Position numbers and translations under genes: made by a program
Shown here: piece by piece, positions 1-11,286 of the stretch
Layout of the letters: every line of letters begins with the position of its first letter
Position numbering within the stretch: position 1 is the stretch's first letter
The notes under the pieces: model-generated
Seen by the model: only the letters and a program-made list of their open reading frames with translations
Told to the model about the DNA's origin: nothing
The model's database searches: none
Origin: Rosa chinensis
Lineage: Eukaryota; Streptophyta; Magnoliopsida; Rosales; Rosaceae
Assembly: GCF_002994745.2 (NCBI RefSeq)
Contig: NC_037090.1
Location: forward strand, 25,781,501 to 25,845,500
DNA length: 64,000 nt
Direction: 5' to 3'

Positions 1-679
1 GGATCACTTCGATTGCCTATTCACCTATTGCTCAAGGTACAGTGTGAATTTTTGATGTTTTGCATTCCTTTTAGTAATGCCTTTTCTGACATGTTGCTGC
101 AAGAATATAAGGAGAACCCAGATTATGCACGTTGTGTTGCTATTGTAGCATCTGCATCTTTGAGGGAGATGATAAAACCTGGTGCCTTGGCTATTATTTC
201 ACCTATAGCAGTTGGTGGGTCAATTATGTTTTTATAAATTTGGGCATGGAGTGGAGATAAGTTTGTTGTTGCTTCCATATTAATTAGATCATGAAGGAAT
301 AATTATTGCTTGAATCCCTTGCAGGTATTGCGTTCTGAATATTTGGATACTATCCGGAGGCAAAGGAAGTGATTGTCATAAGGGTGCAATTACAGGAGAC
401 ATGTAAGTCCTGTTGTCCTCCTTTTTCTGTTAATTTGGAGATGTCTAGTGGTACTGTGGCATGGCAGCAGATTTGACCAAGTTCTTATTGTTTTCGTCAT
501 TATGATTTATCTAATATTCTGTTAATCATTTACCAGTCTCTGAATTCTCAAAAATGATATCCTCTTGTTTGTTTTGCAGAGTGGGAGACCCATTCAAAGA
601 CACAGCTGGACCGTCACTTCATGTCCTTATTAAAATGCTTGCTACAAAAATGGTGGTCATGGCTCCTGTCTTTCTCTGA
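1..679 (+). pseudogene. Vacuolar H+-pyrophosphatase 3' fragment
   Basis: The 3' end of a gene for the membrane proton-pumping pyrophosphatase of the tonoplast, which hydrolyses PPi to pump H+. One exon (about 80-230) encodes KENPDYARCVAIVASASL followed by REMIKPGALAIISP, a second (about 356-400) encodes GGKGSDCHKGAITGD, and a third (about 582-679) encodes [18 protein letters not shown] and ends in a TGA at 677-679. These are the conserved C-terminal segments of the type I (AVP1-like, K+-dependent) family, including the last catalytic loop. The coding normally found between the first two pieces, a membrane segment plus the region before GGKGSD, is not recognisable, and the text just upstream of GGKGSD diverges. 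I therefore call it a decayed or partially duplicated 3' end; upstream exons would lie outside the window. It could be a live gene with unusual splicing, but that is less likely. Confidence 0.75.
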
Positions 680-1035
680 GTAGTTTATAACAATTCCGGG
701 ATGGAATGACTTTGTTGAATATATGGATGAATGTATCAGATCTTTACATAAATGAATCTCTTTTGAATGTGTTCTCATTTGGATTCCATATATGCAAAAT
801 GTAGGCCATTTGAATGCATGTCTCTCAAACCATTATATTCCATCTAAAAACTATTGTCCAATAATTGATCATCATAAAATGCCTAGCAAAAACTATTGTA
901 TGAGCTATCTAACTATAATACTTTTAAGGACAAAAAGAATGAAAAAGCCATCGTCTGGCAAAACAACAAACAACAGTTTTTTGGAGAAACCTATAATATC
1001 AATAATGGATAGACAATGGGATTTTCAGCTACATG
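680..1035. other. Non-coding AT-rich interval
   Basis: This follows the pyrophosphatase stop codon. I see no recognisable coding sequence or structured repeat. It may include the 3' UTR of the fragment. Confidence 0.5.
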
Positions 1036-1308
1036 TTGTCTGACCCAGCCTTCAGACAACAGCAAACATATAAGCACTTGTTGTCTGACACAGCCTTCAG
1101 ACAACAGTAAGAATATAAGCCCCTGTTGTTCTTTCTGGTGTTCAGACAACAGTCATGTAAGCCGCTGATGTTGTGCAAAATTTTCTCAGACGACAGTTAC
1201 GTGCTGTTGTCTGATTATCCATCAGACGGCATTGAGATAGACAACAGCAGAGGGCCTTATCAGACGACAGTGAAAAACTGTCGTCTGATTCATTTATTGG
1301 TGTAGTGT
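1036..1308 (-). mobile_element. CACTA-type transposon right terminus with subterminal repeats
   Basis: The stretch carries repeated, often paired, motifs of the form TTGTCTGA ... TCAGACAACAG, several in inverted orientation, and ends in TTGGTGTAGTG. The reverse complement, CACTACACCAA, is the canonical CACTA-superfamily (En/Spm) terminus and shares its first 11 bases with the right end of the complete CACTA element at 54945-60109. Clustered short inverted motifs inside the terminus are typical subterminal repeats bound by the transposase. I found no matching left end with a 3-bp duplication, so the element is truncated or its left end has diverged. Confidence 0.6.
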
Positions 1309-3425
1309 TACTTGAAACTGGAAGTTAACAAACAGTGTCAGTTAGTATATTTCAGGAATGTAAGAACAGAAACTACAAATGATTAACTGAAAGAATAGTC
1401 AGAATTTAAAATTATTAATCATATAGATGCTTCTCAACAAATCCATCTGCGTGCACATTGAAATGATACAGGACCAGTAAAAGGCAAATAACAAAAGAGT
1501 AATCATGGTCAGTAAAAGCACAGGCTACAAAACAAAACCAAATTCCACACATGAACAACTGAATCATATAAACTTCAATTAACAAAAGAAACACCAATTA
1601 CCTGGAAACATGTAACCTAAAATAACAAAACACTATCAAATTATGGGAGTCAATATCCAGAAAAGTAGATGCACAATGTCAGTTCAAAAAATAATGAACA
1701 AAAAAAAAAAAAACATATAGGTCATAACTCCAGAACAACAGAGGAAGAAAAGAGAAAAGCTACTAGCTAATACAAAGGTAGGCAACTAAAATTATAGATA
1801 CATGCCCAACTTGTTACCAAAGTCTCTGGAAAGTGAATACAAGGTAACTATCAAGGTCAACAGTATTACAAATTTAAGCACTGGATGATGAAGCAAAGGG
1901 GTTGAGGGTTATGTTCGCGAGAAGAGGAGTGAGGGAGGAGGACGATGAAGATAAAGAGGGTCTGTGTCTCGGTGAACTAGGAATTATGTATTTTTTTGTT
2001 GTAGGGTATAAATTTGTAAGACTAGGGATTATAGTTTCCTGAAATAAACACGGGTTGCCGTTGGGTATCATTAAACAAGACCTAACGGCTAACACTGTTT
2101 GATCAAAAACCCTAAACACATAATAATCATTTAAAGCTTTTTAAGGGTCTCGTACATCACTTGTGGTTTACGGTTTAGATCTCAAGCTTTGAGACCCGCA
2201 AACCCAAGAGCTAAAGTCTAGGCACACTCTCTGAGGATAGAACCTCTATTTTGAAAACAGCCCTTCCCATTTGCATAAAAAAAAATTTGTCTTCCCCTTT
2301 TGTTCACTCACACAAAGAGCCATCTTAGGTAATGACTTCTGAATACATATTCGTACAATACTACCTAAAATCTAAATAATCTTGACTACTTTCGTATTCA
2401 TTTTATTTATATTTTGAAATTAAGTGAGGTTTTTAGTTAATATATGTCAATCATTAGATCTCATTTTAATGATACTCCAGTAGACTAAGCCGTGCTCAAG
2501 CTACTCTATTTCTAGAAATCCCTTCACACTATGCACAGAGGACAATAAAAATCACTTCTCATACAATAGGCTTTATGCAAAATTACTATTTCTCACCCAG
2601 AAACCTAATCAAAGGCATTTACAGCTATACCTAGATCAAGATAACAACTTCAGACCTAAAGATCAAATTTTTAGGGAAAATTACCATCTCCAACCATAAA
2701 ACCCTAATCAAGGGCATCAACACACATACCTTGACGGGGAACTTGGATATTACACAGAGGGCACTCTGCTCCAAAATTGGTCCGATTGGGTACACAGGTG
2801 CTGCAAGTAAAACCCAAAGCAAGAAAAAGATCAGAACTTTGAAAATCATGTCAATCGAAGAAAGAATCGAACTTGCAGAATATGTGATTGCATGGAAGCG
2901 GCCGATTAAAAAACCCTAGGCTGCAATTCAACAACAAAATCAAATATCAAGACTCAGATTCAGATCGCCGGAAACACAAAAATCAAAGATCTGTTGGTTT
3001 CTGATGAAATCGAAGACAGAGAGGAGAGGCGGATACCAACTAGAGAGGCCAAGTGAGCTCAAGGCTGAGCTTCTGGAGATGAAACTTGAGGGGGTTCTTG
3101 TTCATGTGCGGAACGACGCCGTCGCGGCAGTTACCGAAATCTGAACAGTGCTTGGCGGAGGACTCGGCCATTGGGAAATGTGCAGAGAGAAATGGTGAAG
3201 GGGTGGGGTGGAGTGTGGAGTATTTATCAGGCGGCAGGTTATGTTCGCGAGAGGACGATGAAGATAAAGAGGGCCTGTCTCTCGGTGTTTTTTTTTTTTT
3301 GGGTATAAATTTGTAAGACTTAGCGCGTTTGAATGCCGCGCTTGCAAAATAAAACCACGTTCATTTTGAAACGAACCCGCCTATTCTAGAGTTTAAGAGA
3401 AAAAATTGGAGGGATTTGTTCAGCT
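1309..3425. other. Non-coding interval with a duplicated 100-bp segment
   Basis: No supported gene. A segment reading GGTTATGTTCGCGAGA ... GATGAAGATAAAGAGGG ... GGGTATAAATTTGTAAGACT occurs twice, at about 1906-2024 and 3238-3321, in the same orientation. On the minus strand below 3235 there is a promoter-like arrangement: a GATAAATA box, a pyrimidine-rich leader and an ATG at 3172 opening a 43-codon frame starting MAESSAKHCSDF. A minus-strand hydrophobic frame starts at 2849. I recognise neither, and cannot join them convincingly. Confidence 0.4.
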
Positions 3426-3679
3426 GAAAGGTTTTGGTCACTAAACCAAAATCACATGTTATGAAGTCTAGAAACATCAATGACCCAACATAAATGGTCA
3501 CTAATACTGAACTTTTCGTCATTAAAAATTCAACAATATGTGGGTAAATGAATTTAGTTAGTTCTAAAAGTGTTAGTGAGCAGCTAGTAATAGTGGTCAC
3601 TAATTCAATAGTATTTGTGACCAACATTGATGTGGTCACTGACAATTTGGTCACTAATGCCAGATTTTCTTGTAGTGAT
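3426..3679 (-). mobile_element. Second CACTA-type right terminus
   Basis: The stretch has at least five copies of GGTCACTAA or close variants (TTAGTGACC in reverse) spaced over 250 bp and ends CCAGATTTTCTTGTAGTG, whose reverse complement CACTACAAGAAAATCTGG is a classical CACTA terminus. It is also very similar to the left end of the complete element at 54945 (CACTACAAGAAATCTGGG). The subterminal motif differs from those of the termini ending at 1308 and 5484, so it belongs to another family. No paired left end was found. Confidence 0.6.
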
Positions 3680-4505
3680 AAAAGAATACTGAAAAATGAA
3701 AAGCTATTTAGAATAAGCCAATAAGGACCACTACAAAAAAGGAACATGTATTAAGAAACTATAACATGAGAGAAACTATTAACTTGAGTTCAGCAGATCT
3801 TTTACCCACCAGCAGCTTGCATAATTCAACCTTCAACCACACCACCTGCAGGTAGAACTTATATAAATCTCAATATCTAGTAGTGCATTTACAATATTAA
3901 ACAAAAATTCAGAGCTTGGACCTAATTATTATGAGGCGAAAACCATTAAACAAATCTAATTTTGTTCAGAAACATATGAACAGCAAAACTGAAACCAACA
4001 AATGCAACTAAATTTCAAATTTTCAAGTCAAAAGTCAAAACAGAAAGGCAAAAAGTGACAGATGCAATTCGAACCCAAAAATCCAGAAGGACAAAACAGA
4101 TCACATATCCAATTTTAATCTCATATCAGTCATATGTATAGCGTATAGCAAAAGTAAGAGATGCAATTCGAACCCAGAAATCGAAGCAAGAAAGATGGCA
4201 GCAACTTACCAAGCTTGAAGTTTCCGAAATTGAGTCGAAAACTGAAATCGAAGCTGCTTCACCTAGTAGAGTTCGAGCCAAACCCAGACTTGAAGACTGA
4301 AAATTGAATACCCAGAAGAAGAAATTAAGAGGAAGCCATAAATCGATTGAAGAGTGAAGACCCCGAAGCAGAAATTAAGAGAAACAAAAACCCAGACTCA
4401 CCGCGCACCGTCAATCCATCACGGCGTCACCGTCGAAGAAAGAAAAGGCGTCGTGCGGCCGTTCCTGAGAGAGACACAGAGAGAGAGAGAGGAGAGCGGG
4501 GCTGC

Positions 4506-4507
<2 letters not shown>
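3680..4507. other. Non-coding interval
   Basis: AT-rich sequence. A CACTACAAAAAAGG string at 3729 could be a left CACTA end, but no flanking duplication matches the right ends nearby. No coding sequence recognised. Confidence 0.4.

Positions 4508-4571
<64 letters not shown>
4508..4571. repeat. (GA)n microsatellite
   Basis: About 32 uninterrupted AG dinucleotides. The long open frames crossing it are artefacts of the repeat. Confidence 0.95.
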
Positions 4572-4574
<3 letters not shown>

Positions 4575-4910
4575 GCTTTAGTCGAAAACTTTTAGGTCAG
4601 ATCGAGTTTCAGGCGTTTTAGCCTAATCAGGAAATTAAAACATGGTAGAATGGGGCGAAGAGACTAAATCTAGAGAATGAGAAGAGGGAATTACCTTTGT
4701 GGTGATGTTGCTTAGAATCAAAACTTTGGGTTTCTTCCTTTTTGGTTTGCAGGTGAGGAGAGATGAGAGAGGAAATGGTTGGCTTCTAAGAGATAGACAC
4801 GAACAAGAAGAGGGGCCTGAAGGCAGAGTTACTTTGTGCAAGCTGAGTGGGGAGACAAAGTCACTAAGGCCCTAACTAAAGGCGGGCTTTTTTTTTTTTT
4901 AAAAAAAAAA
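4572..4910. other. Non-coding interval
   Basis: No gene recognised. A short T-run followed by an A-run lies at about 4890-4912, just before the next transposon terminus. Confidence 0.4.
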
Positions 4911-5484
4911 CTTTTTCACACAACGCATGTATGAAATTAAGTTGTCTGATCATGTACATGTTAAATTTGAGTTAAGGGAGCAAGGAGGGAAAATTCCCGC
5001 CTATGTGCAATCAAAGAAGCAGTTTTGACGTTAGGGACATACATTTCTCATTCAGACAACACAAATAAGTCATTCCGTTGTAGGAGCTTAAATCGTGTAT
5101 CAGCATTTCACTCAAATATTGGCCTTTTTGGGGCTACTCACTCACATTTTGGGGTACATGTGATTTTCTTCCAAACTTGCACAACGGAAACAAAAAAATG
5201 CGTTGTATGTTGTTTTGCAACTTACTCTCATACAACATATACAACAATACTGTTGTGCAAGGTGAGTCAAAATTTCGACCCAAATTTGAGCAAGGTGAGG
5301 GGGAATTTTTTTTTACATTCAGACAACAGACAAATCCTTAAAACTGTTGTACAATAATCTTGGACCCAAAAAAATTGATGTACGACCTCCTTATACAACG
5401 CAAATCTCATTAAACCTGTTGTGTGAAGCAGTTTCAGTGATCACACAACGGAAATTTTTTTTTCGTTGTCTAAAAAGTGTAGTG
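4911..5484 (-). mobile_element. Third CACTA-type right terminus with ACAACG subterminal repeats
   Basis: Many short motifs such as ACACAACG, CGTTGT, TTCAGACAACA and CTGTTGTG recur in both orientations across 570 bp, and the stretch ends TCTAAAAAGTGTAGTG (reverse complement CACTACACTTTTTAGA). The TCAGACAACA motif is shared with the terminus ending at 1308, so the two are probably related families. The sequence immediately following, from 5485, belongs to the LTR of a minus-strand retroelement, which suggests that the CACTA inserted into that LTR. Left end not located. Confidence 0.6.
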
Positions 5485-5845
5485 TGATGCAGTTTTTGGC
5501 ATAGTGTCAGATTCTCGGACTGCCCGACCTTGCTGTACTAAATCGGCCATAACTTCTTGTAGAAAAATGATATAAATGAACCGTTAAAAGTTCTGAAAAC
5601 TAGACATCCAAGGCTTTCCAAGCATATAAAACTCACTGTCTAGTTCATTCTAAACGGCTCTCAGTTTCATGTCGAAGTTGACTGATCTTCACAGGCAGAT
5701 TTACTGATTTAGCTTCCTTTCTTCTACTTTGCTCCATAACACCTACAAAACATAAAAACAAAGTAAATGACTCAAATAGATGGAAAACTAGCTAAGAAAA
5801 CATGAAGAAATCAATACAAAATCACGTACGTTTATGAGCTTATCA
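5485..5845 (-). mobile_element. Truncated 3' LTR of a minus-strand retroelement
   Basis: Read on the minus strand, GTGTGGGGGAATT at 5846-5858 is a polypurine tract directly followed by TGATAAGCTCATAAACG, a plausible LTR start. The LTR then runs down to 5485, where the CACTA terminus cuts it off. The LTR end next to the primer-binding site at 9993 reads CGTATCA, so TGATA...TATCA would be its inverted termini. The remaining part of this LTR was not found in the window. Confidence 0.5.
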
Positions 5846-8800
5846 AATTCCCCCACACTTAATTTTTGCAAGTCTTCGAGCAAAACAAAAGAAACTAACT
5901 ACTATAACAAAGGACACGGACCTAATGTCTTCCAAACATCTCAGAGAAATTATAATGCCCACTAGTATGATTAACAAAATTCAAGCAGTCACATATCAGA
6001 ATTCACAACTTCACTTAAGAGCTAATTTATTTTGATAACCATCATGCTCAAAGTATAATGCAAGGACAATCAAACCAATGCAACAAATGAGAACCAACTT
6101 TCTCATGGTTCAAACAAGTGTTCACTTAATTTCTCACAAAGATGCTCTCAATTCTTTTCACTCATGATTTTCTGACTCAGTGCACACAATCCTAAGTATT
6201 GCTACGTGAGAGAATTGATAATATATTGACAACAAAAAGCTCACGTAGATAACATGACAAAGAAGGCTCTTTATGAATATATTTTTTTCTTACTTAGATT
6301 TCACGAACGACACTAGCATAAGACCAAATGAACCCAAGCCATAGGCTCATCTCCATGCACAAATCTCCACTGACCAATTACCGTCCCCAATGATCAAATA
6401 GGTCTTTTATTCAGGGTTGTAATGGGGCCAAGGGTTAAGGTTAAAAGAAAGAAAGGATAGGGAATAACAAAGATCCTAAAGAACGTAGTGGAGCACTAGA
6501 AGAACATAAGAGATAACAAAATCTTGAAACTCCTCAAGGTAATCAATCTTCGAACACATGAAGCAAGCAATTTTTTTCAAGGCCAGATGACATCTTCTTG
6601 GGCCTATGCTTCATTCTAAACCTTTCTTCTAACACTTGTGAAATAGGACAAAGGCCAAATTTTCTTGAACAGGCCTTCAACTCAAAATAAACTCCTTATT
6701 CACAAAGGGGGACTAAAATCCATACACACTTTTTTTTTTTCTCTTTTGCCGTATACTTATTTTCTTTCTTCATTTTTTTCTTCTTCTTAGGCATACATAT
6801 TTTTTTTTTTTATGGACAAGTCTTACCCCCACACTTGATTACAAAAGTACCTTGAACATAAGTATCTCTCTAAAGATTGCTCCACTAATTCCGTAGGATA
6901 GGGTGAGGATACATCTATACTAAGCTCAGGGTTAAGGAATTTGTGGGTGATGAAAGAAAAAGGCTCAACGAAGGCTCAAGTGGGTTTATCTAGGGGGTTG
7001 CACAACTTGTGTGCATAAAAGGGACACAGGTTAATTTGGCTATGGTGGTAAATCCTAGTGTCTATATCCCTTCAGAGGTTCAAGCATCAGATTGGCAAAA
7101 AGTCTCGACAGGCATGAAAGATGAGTTCTAGCATTCTCTAGTTACATTAAAAGCTACGGTCAATATGCATAGTCAAGATGAAATGACATGTGAAATCAAC
7201 AATCCCTCGTCAAGAAAATAGGATGATCTAATAAAATCACTCAAAAAAGAAAAGCACATATATAGGATCAAACGCTCACAAGGGTTAAAATTAAGTTTAA
7301 CTTGTCCTAGCATGCATCAATCAATTCTCAAGTATCACACTAGCCTAACCATCAATGCACATAAGTCAAGCACAATAATCATAAAAATCCATTAACAATT
7401 ACTTGAAATCAAGAATCTAACACATGCTTGCAATCGTTTTGTGACCATAATAAATTTCCGAAAAGTTCAGACTCATCATAGTGTTTGGAAGAACCCTAAA
7501 GACTCAACAGAAAATAAACCTAAGAACTAGACTCTTTTTTTTTTTTTTCCTTTTTTTTTTATTATTGAAAATAACAAAAAGTTCAAATTCCTTCCCCCCA
7601 CACTTAAACTAAACATTGTCCTCAATGTTTGATCTAGATATAATCATGCAACAATATAGTTAAGTATAGAAGGAAAGAGGAAAACACAACAAAAACAAAC
7701 GTAGTTAAGAAGAGTAGAGAATGCTCCCTTTTGTAGACCTCCCAATGCTAATGATCTTTGGATATCAACCTCAAGGCTATAAGCCTTGAATTTCTAGGGT
7801 AAGCTACATGCCAAATGCGCTCAAAGATACTCCAATAATGCTCAAAGTCAATAGGAAACATCACTTTTCAAAAACTAATTTCAGCTAAAACCTTGCAGCA
7901 GCCCTACTTCCGAGGTTCATAGCTCATCCAGTAAGAACTAGAATCCAAAAGTTCCACTTGGAGATGAAAGTTCATATTCAGGGCTTTCCATACATATGTG
8001 GCACGCATTCCAACTCCAAGAGATGTAGAAACTAGAGACCTGCAAAGTTAGCAAAAAAATTACAGAAAACTGGCAAAATGCTGACAGAATGACCTTCGTC
8101 CATTCAAACCTGCATACAGGAAGCTACAGGGGTCACATTCCCTTTGGTATGAGTGAAGTAGACATCCGGGGCTTCAAATCCAAATAAGTTTTGTCTCATT
8201 TGGACTCCCGGAAGTATCCCCTGTTTTGCAGTTTATGTGGCTCTGATGCCCAGTTTTCTGCTTTTCTGTTTCGACCCTCCTGTACTCAACTGGAAATTGC
8301 AGACGTTGTGAAACTTGAAATTGAGATCTACCAAAGCCATTAGGAAATAGACACCTGGGGCTTTTGATCCATATATGGTACGTCTGTTGGTTCCAAAGAG
8401 CTGTGAACGACGGCTGTTCAAAGTGGACTGAAATCTGGGCATCAAAAAAAGAAAAAAAAACTGGTTTGATAAAAAGTGACTCTAAAGCATTCTCAACTAT
8501 GAGACCTGCACACGCACACAAAAACATAAAACCGAACAAAACAAGAAGCAAAGAAAGAGAAGAAAAGAATAATGAAAACATCCCTTAGAAAAATACCGCA
8601 ATCTTCCTCCTTCATTCATTGGGTTGCCTCCCAAGAAGCGCTTGGTTTAACGTCCTCAGCCTGACGGCCGGGCCAATTCTTCAAGAGTAATCATGAGGTT
8701 TTGGTCTTGGTTCCATGAGATGCTTGACCTTTTTCAAAGATGCTAGGTGATCCCTTTTAAGCAACTTGTGCTCCTTGGTAACAATGGAAAGATAGGATTT

Positions 8801-8904
8801 CAACTTTCTCATTTTCTTTCTCTTCTTCCATTGTCTCGTTCTCTTCTTATGTCCCACAAGCACGGCCAAAAGAATCTTCTTACTAGAATTGGGATATTCA
8901 ACTG
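5846..8904 (-). mobile_element. Internal, mostly non-coding region of a minus-strand LTR retroelement
   Basis: About 3 kb without a credible gene. On the minus strand it contains GAGGACAATGTTTAGTTTAA followed by GTGTGGGGG (about 7630-7596) and the string AAGCGCTTCTTGGGAGGCAA (about 8620-8640). Both are sequence hallmarks often found downstream of the coding region in plant Athila/Tat-type retroelements. A second GTGTGGGGG polypurine tract is at 5850-5860. T- and A-rich runs are common. The absence of any pol domain makes this a large-retrotransposon-derivative (LARD-like) or internally deleted element. Confidence 0.55.
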
Positions 8905-9894
8905 TCACCATCTCCACATGATCAACAAACTCAAGAGTTTCTTGTATGGAGGGAACAAATGTAAGCTCGAATGTGGCAAGTAATGGTCAGGTGGTCGGGC
9001 ATGTGATAGAATTAGAAGCCCGTCTATAGGAGATTTGCTGGACTCCTCTTCTAACCAATCCTCCATGTCATCCTTGTATTCTTGATCTTTATGAGCTATG
9101 ATGACTGCTTCCGGCACTTGGTACTCATTCGCATGAAGTTGAACCTTACTTTCTTTAATGTAAAATTCCTCACCTATCAAGGACTCTTCAATATCACTAT
9201 CTTCATATGCTTCAAGCTTAGTTGTATAGTATAACACATCATCTTCACACGTCCCAACCTCAAGTTTCTTTTCATAGGGCTCATCCAAATCTGTATCCTC
9301 ATCCTCATCCAAAATTGACTCATGGAATACATTATGAGGTTGAGGTAAGGCCGTGACTTCAAGGGACTGCCCTAAAGTTGTCGTAGGTGTAGGAGGGCAC
9401 TCCATAAGTACCTTGGCCTCCAAAGGCTCATTAGCTTCTGCCCAATCTTCTTCCTCACTCGTCAACACCTCATGATATGACTCTTGAACCCAACATTGTG
9501 TTTCCCGCTCCTCTGTTTCTTGGTTCAAAGAATTAATAATTTGCTGGATATGTTGCTTAATATTCTCCACGGCTTTGTCCATATTCCTTGATGATTCTTC
9601 CGCACTTTTCGCAAATGCTTGTACAATTGCCTCAAGGGAGGGCTTCATTGGATCAACCAATAGGACTGATACTTGATCTTGGTATGACGGCCGCATGAAT
9701 GAATCCATATTGTGATGATAAGGATCATACATAGGGACTTGATAAGGCTGCCATGAGTTGAACGCTTGCGGATTCCATGAAGAGTTAGCATTAGTCCAAC
9801 CATTGTTGTAAATGCTTGAGTTGGGATCCTCCCACATTATAGTAGCTTGCTCAAAATAACCTTGGTATTGCAGTCCGCAAATAAAACAAAACAA
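8905..9894 (-). CDS. Retroelement-encoded protein, gag-like, function unknown
   Basis: A 329-codon open frame inside the minus-strand retroelement, starting 75 bp downstream of its primer-binding site, the usual gag position. The N-terminal 80 residues are rich in Asn, Trp, Tyr, Pro and Gln (NNGWTNANSSWNPQAFNSWQ), followed by a helical stretch at about 85-130 and a very acidic middle and C-terminal part (EDEDTDLDEPYE and similar). I see no zinc knuckle, protease or reverse transcriptase motif. The C-terminal 30 residues look like read-through. It may be a shortened gag or an element-specific protein; no host role is suggested. The frame is open throughout, unusual for a decayed element. Confidence 0.5.
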   Translation of the reverse strand: MFCFICGLQYQGYFEQATIMWEDPNSSIYNNGWTNANSSWNPQAFNSWQPYQVPMYDPYHHNMDSFMRPSYQDQVSVLLVDPMKPSLEAIVQAFAKSAEESSRNMDKAVENIKQHIQQIINSLNQETEERETQCWVQESYHEVLTSEEEDWAEANEPLEAKVLMECPPTPTTTLGQSLEVTALPQPHNVFHESILDEDEDTDLDEPYEKKLEVGTCEDDVLYYTTKLEAYEDSDIEESLIGEEFYIKESKVQLHANEYQVPEAVIIAHKDQEYKDDMEDWLEEESSKSPIDGLLILSHARPPDHYLPHSSLHLFPPYKKLLSLLIMWRW

Positions 9895-9968
9895 AAACTA
9901 AGTTAGTATATTACAAAATTGAAAAACATGCACAAAAATAAAACAGATTAACAATCAAGGAAAACAAT

Positions 9969-9987
9969 CCCCGGCGACACGGCGCCA
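9969..9987 (-). other. Primer-binding site of the minus-strand retroelement
   Basis: On the minus strand TGGCGCCGTGTCGCCGGGG follows the LTR end ...CGTATCA by five bases. It resembles the 3' end complement of plant tRNA-Asp (TGGCGCCGTTGCCGGGG) with a small internal change, as in many Athila/Tat elements. Confidence 0.65.
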
Positions 9988-9992
9988 AAAAT

Positions 9993-10869
9993 TGATACGT
10001 CTAAAGGATCTACAACTTAAACCTTGCACTCAAATATCATCGTTGGTAATATAGTGATCAAGCAAGGGTCATTACCCGCTGAAGATTGTTCCTAAACTGG
10101 TAAAGATATGTCACAAACTACTCTAAATCATGCTACTGAACAGTTAACGAAAATAAATTAATTAACTAACCTAGACTCAATGGAATTTTCTATAAATTTT
10201 ATAGGATACTAAAGACATATTGAATAACACGAATAAAAAATTTCAGAATAATCGGAGTTGATTTGGTATATGAAATAATTCACGTAAAACTGAACACAGT
10301 AAGATAACAAAGCAGAAACAGATTTTATAACTTTAAAACTATTGACAGAAACAAAGCTAAGGACTCATTCTCTACCACCAAATACACTCAATCATATTAA
10401 AGCTCAGTTATGGAATCTTAATTCTCAATTGAATTTACCCGAAGTTAACTCACAAGCTCGAATTAACCCATTACGCTTTCTTAGTTCCTCATTAAGTGAA
10501 TACAAGCTCACCACTTAATCTATTTCCGATTATGCAACCTAGACACAAGCTCGCTAAGTTTAACATATCAAAATCATTAAGCAAGAAAAGGGTTTGGATA
10601 AATCTAGGGTCACAAGTACATTGGTAGTCTTGCTAAACCTAGGGTTTGAGTCACATGTAATTCAAGAAAACATTTTGCTACTCAATTGGAATCAACACAC
10701 GACATATACGAATCTAGTGTTACTCCTAGTATTTGAAAATTTGATAAGAAGTGTAAAAAGCATAGAGGTCAAGTGAGTAAAATTTGGAGATTCCAATAGA
10801 AAAACTCTAAAAAGAAACATCATAATCTGCAGGTTGAAAACCACTTTAACTACACCCATTAGCGCTCAT
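9993..10869 (-). mobile_element. 5' LTR (part) of the minus-strand retroelement
   Basis: Starts next to the primer-binding site with TGATACG (minus-strand end CGTATCA). Its outer boundary is not visible because a MITE sits at 10873 and the sequence beyond 11284 may still be LTR. No coding sequence. Confidence 0.45.
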
Positions 10870-10872
10870 TAA

Positions 10873-11283
10873 GGGTGCGTTTGGATGAGAAAATTATGAA
10901 ATCAATAGGAATTTATAAATGATAAAATCTTTAACTCCATCAATCTAAAATTCCATTAGCTGCAATTTCTATTGTTTGGTTGTATCTATTTAGGATTTGA
11001 AATGTGTAATAAATTAAGAAAGTTTAAAACAAATAAAAAATAAAATAGAAAAAAACCTTGTTTTGGAAATGAAAATTGAATACCGGAAAAGAATTCGTAA
11101 ATGACACTTATTTTGATGGAAATTGAAGTGAAGAATTTAAATAATGAAATCCTTCGTTTTCTTCACAACGAAATTTAAAATTTCCAATCTGATAATGCCA
11201 AACGAGGGAATTGGCTATTAGGAATTATGAAATCCTCACTTTCAATTAAATTCCATCATTTTTCCCCTCATCCAAACACACTC
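10873..11283. mobile_element. Harbinger/Tourist-like MITE
   Basis: 411 bp bounded by the inverted termini GGGTGCGTTTGGATGAG and, at the right end read inward, GAGTGTGTTTGGATGAG. It is flanked on both sides by TAA (10870-10872 and 11284-11286), the 3-bp target duplication typical of PIF/Harbinger elements. The interior is AT-rich and non-coding. A truncated relative lies at 19801-19882. Confidence 0.85.
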
Positions 11284-11286
11284 TAA

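Noticed and set aside
2631..3347. A two-exon minus-strand gene starting MAESSAKHC and continuing with a hydrophobic exon at 2849
   Set aside because: The first frame stops at a TAG, no splice pair gave a continuous frame, and neither part matches a family I know.
4347..4595. Two overlapping open frames across the GA repeat
   Set aside because: Their composition (RERERE) comes only from the (GA)n microsatellite.
3729..5484. A complete CACTA element between CACTACAAAAAAGG and the right end at 5484
   Set aside because: Flanking triplets do not match (GAC and TGA) and the left side lacks the subterminal repeats.
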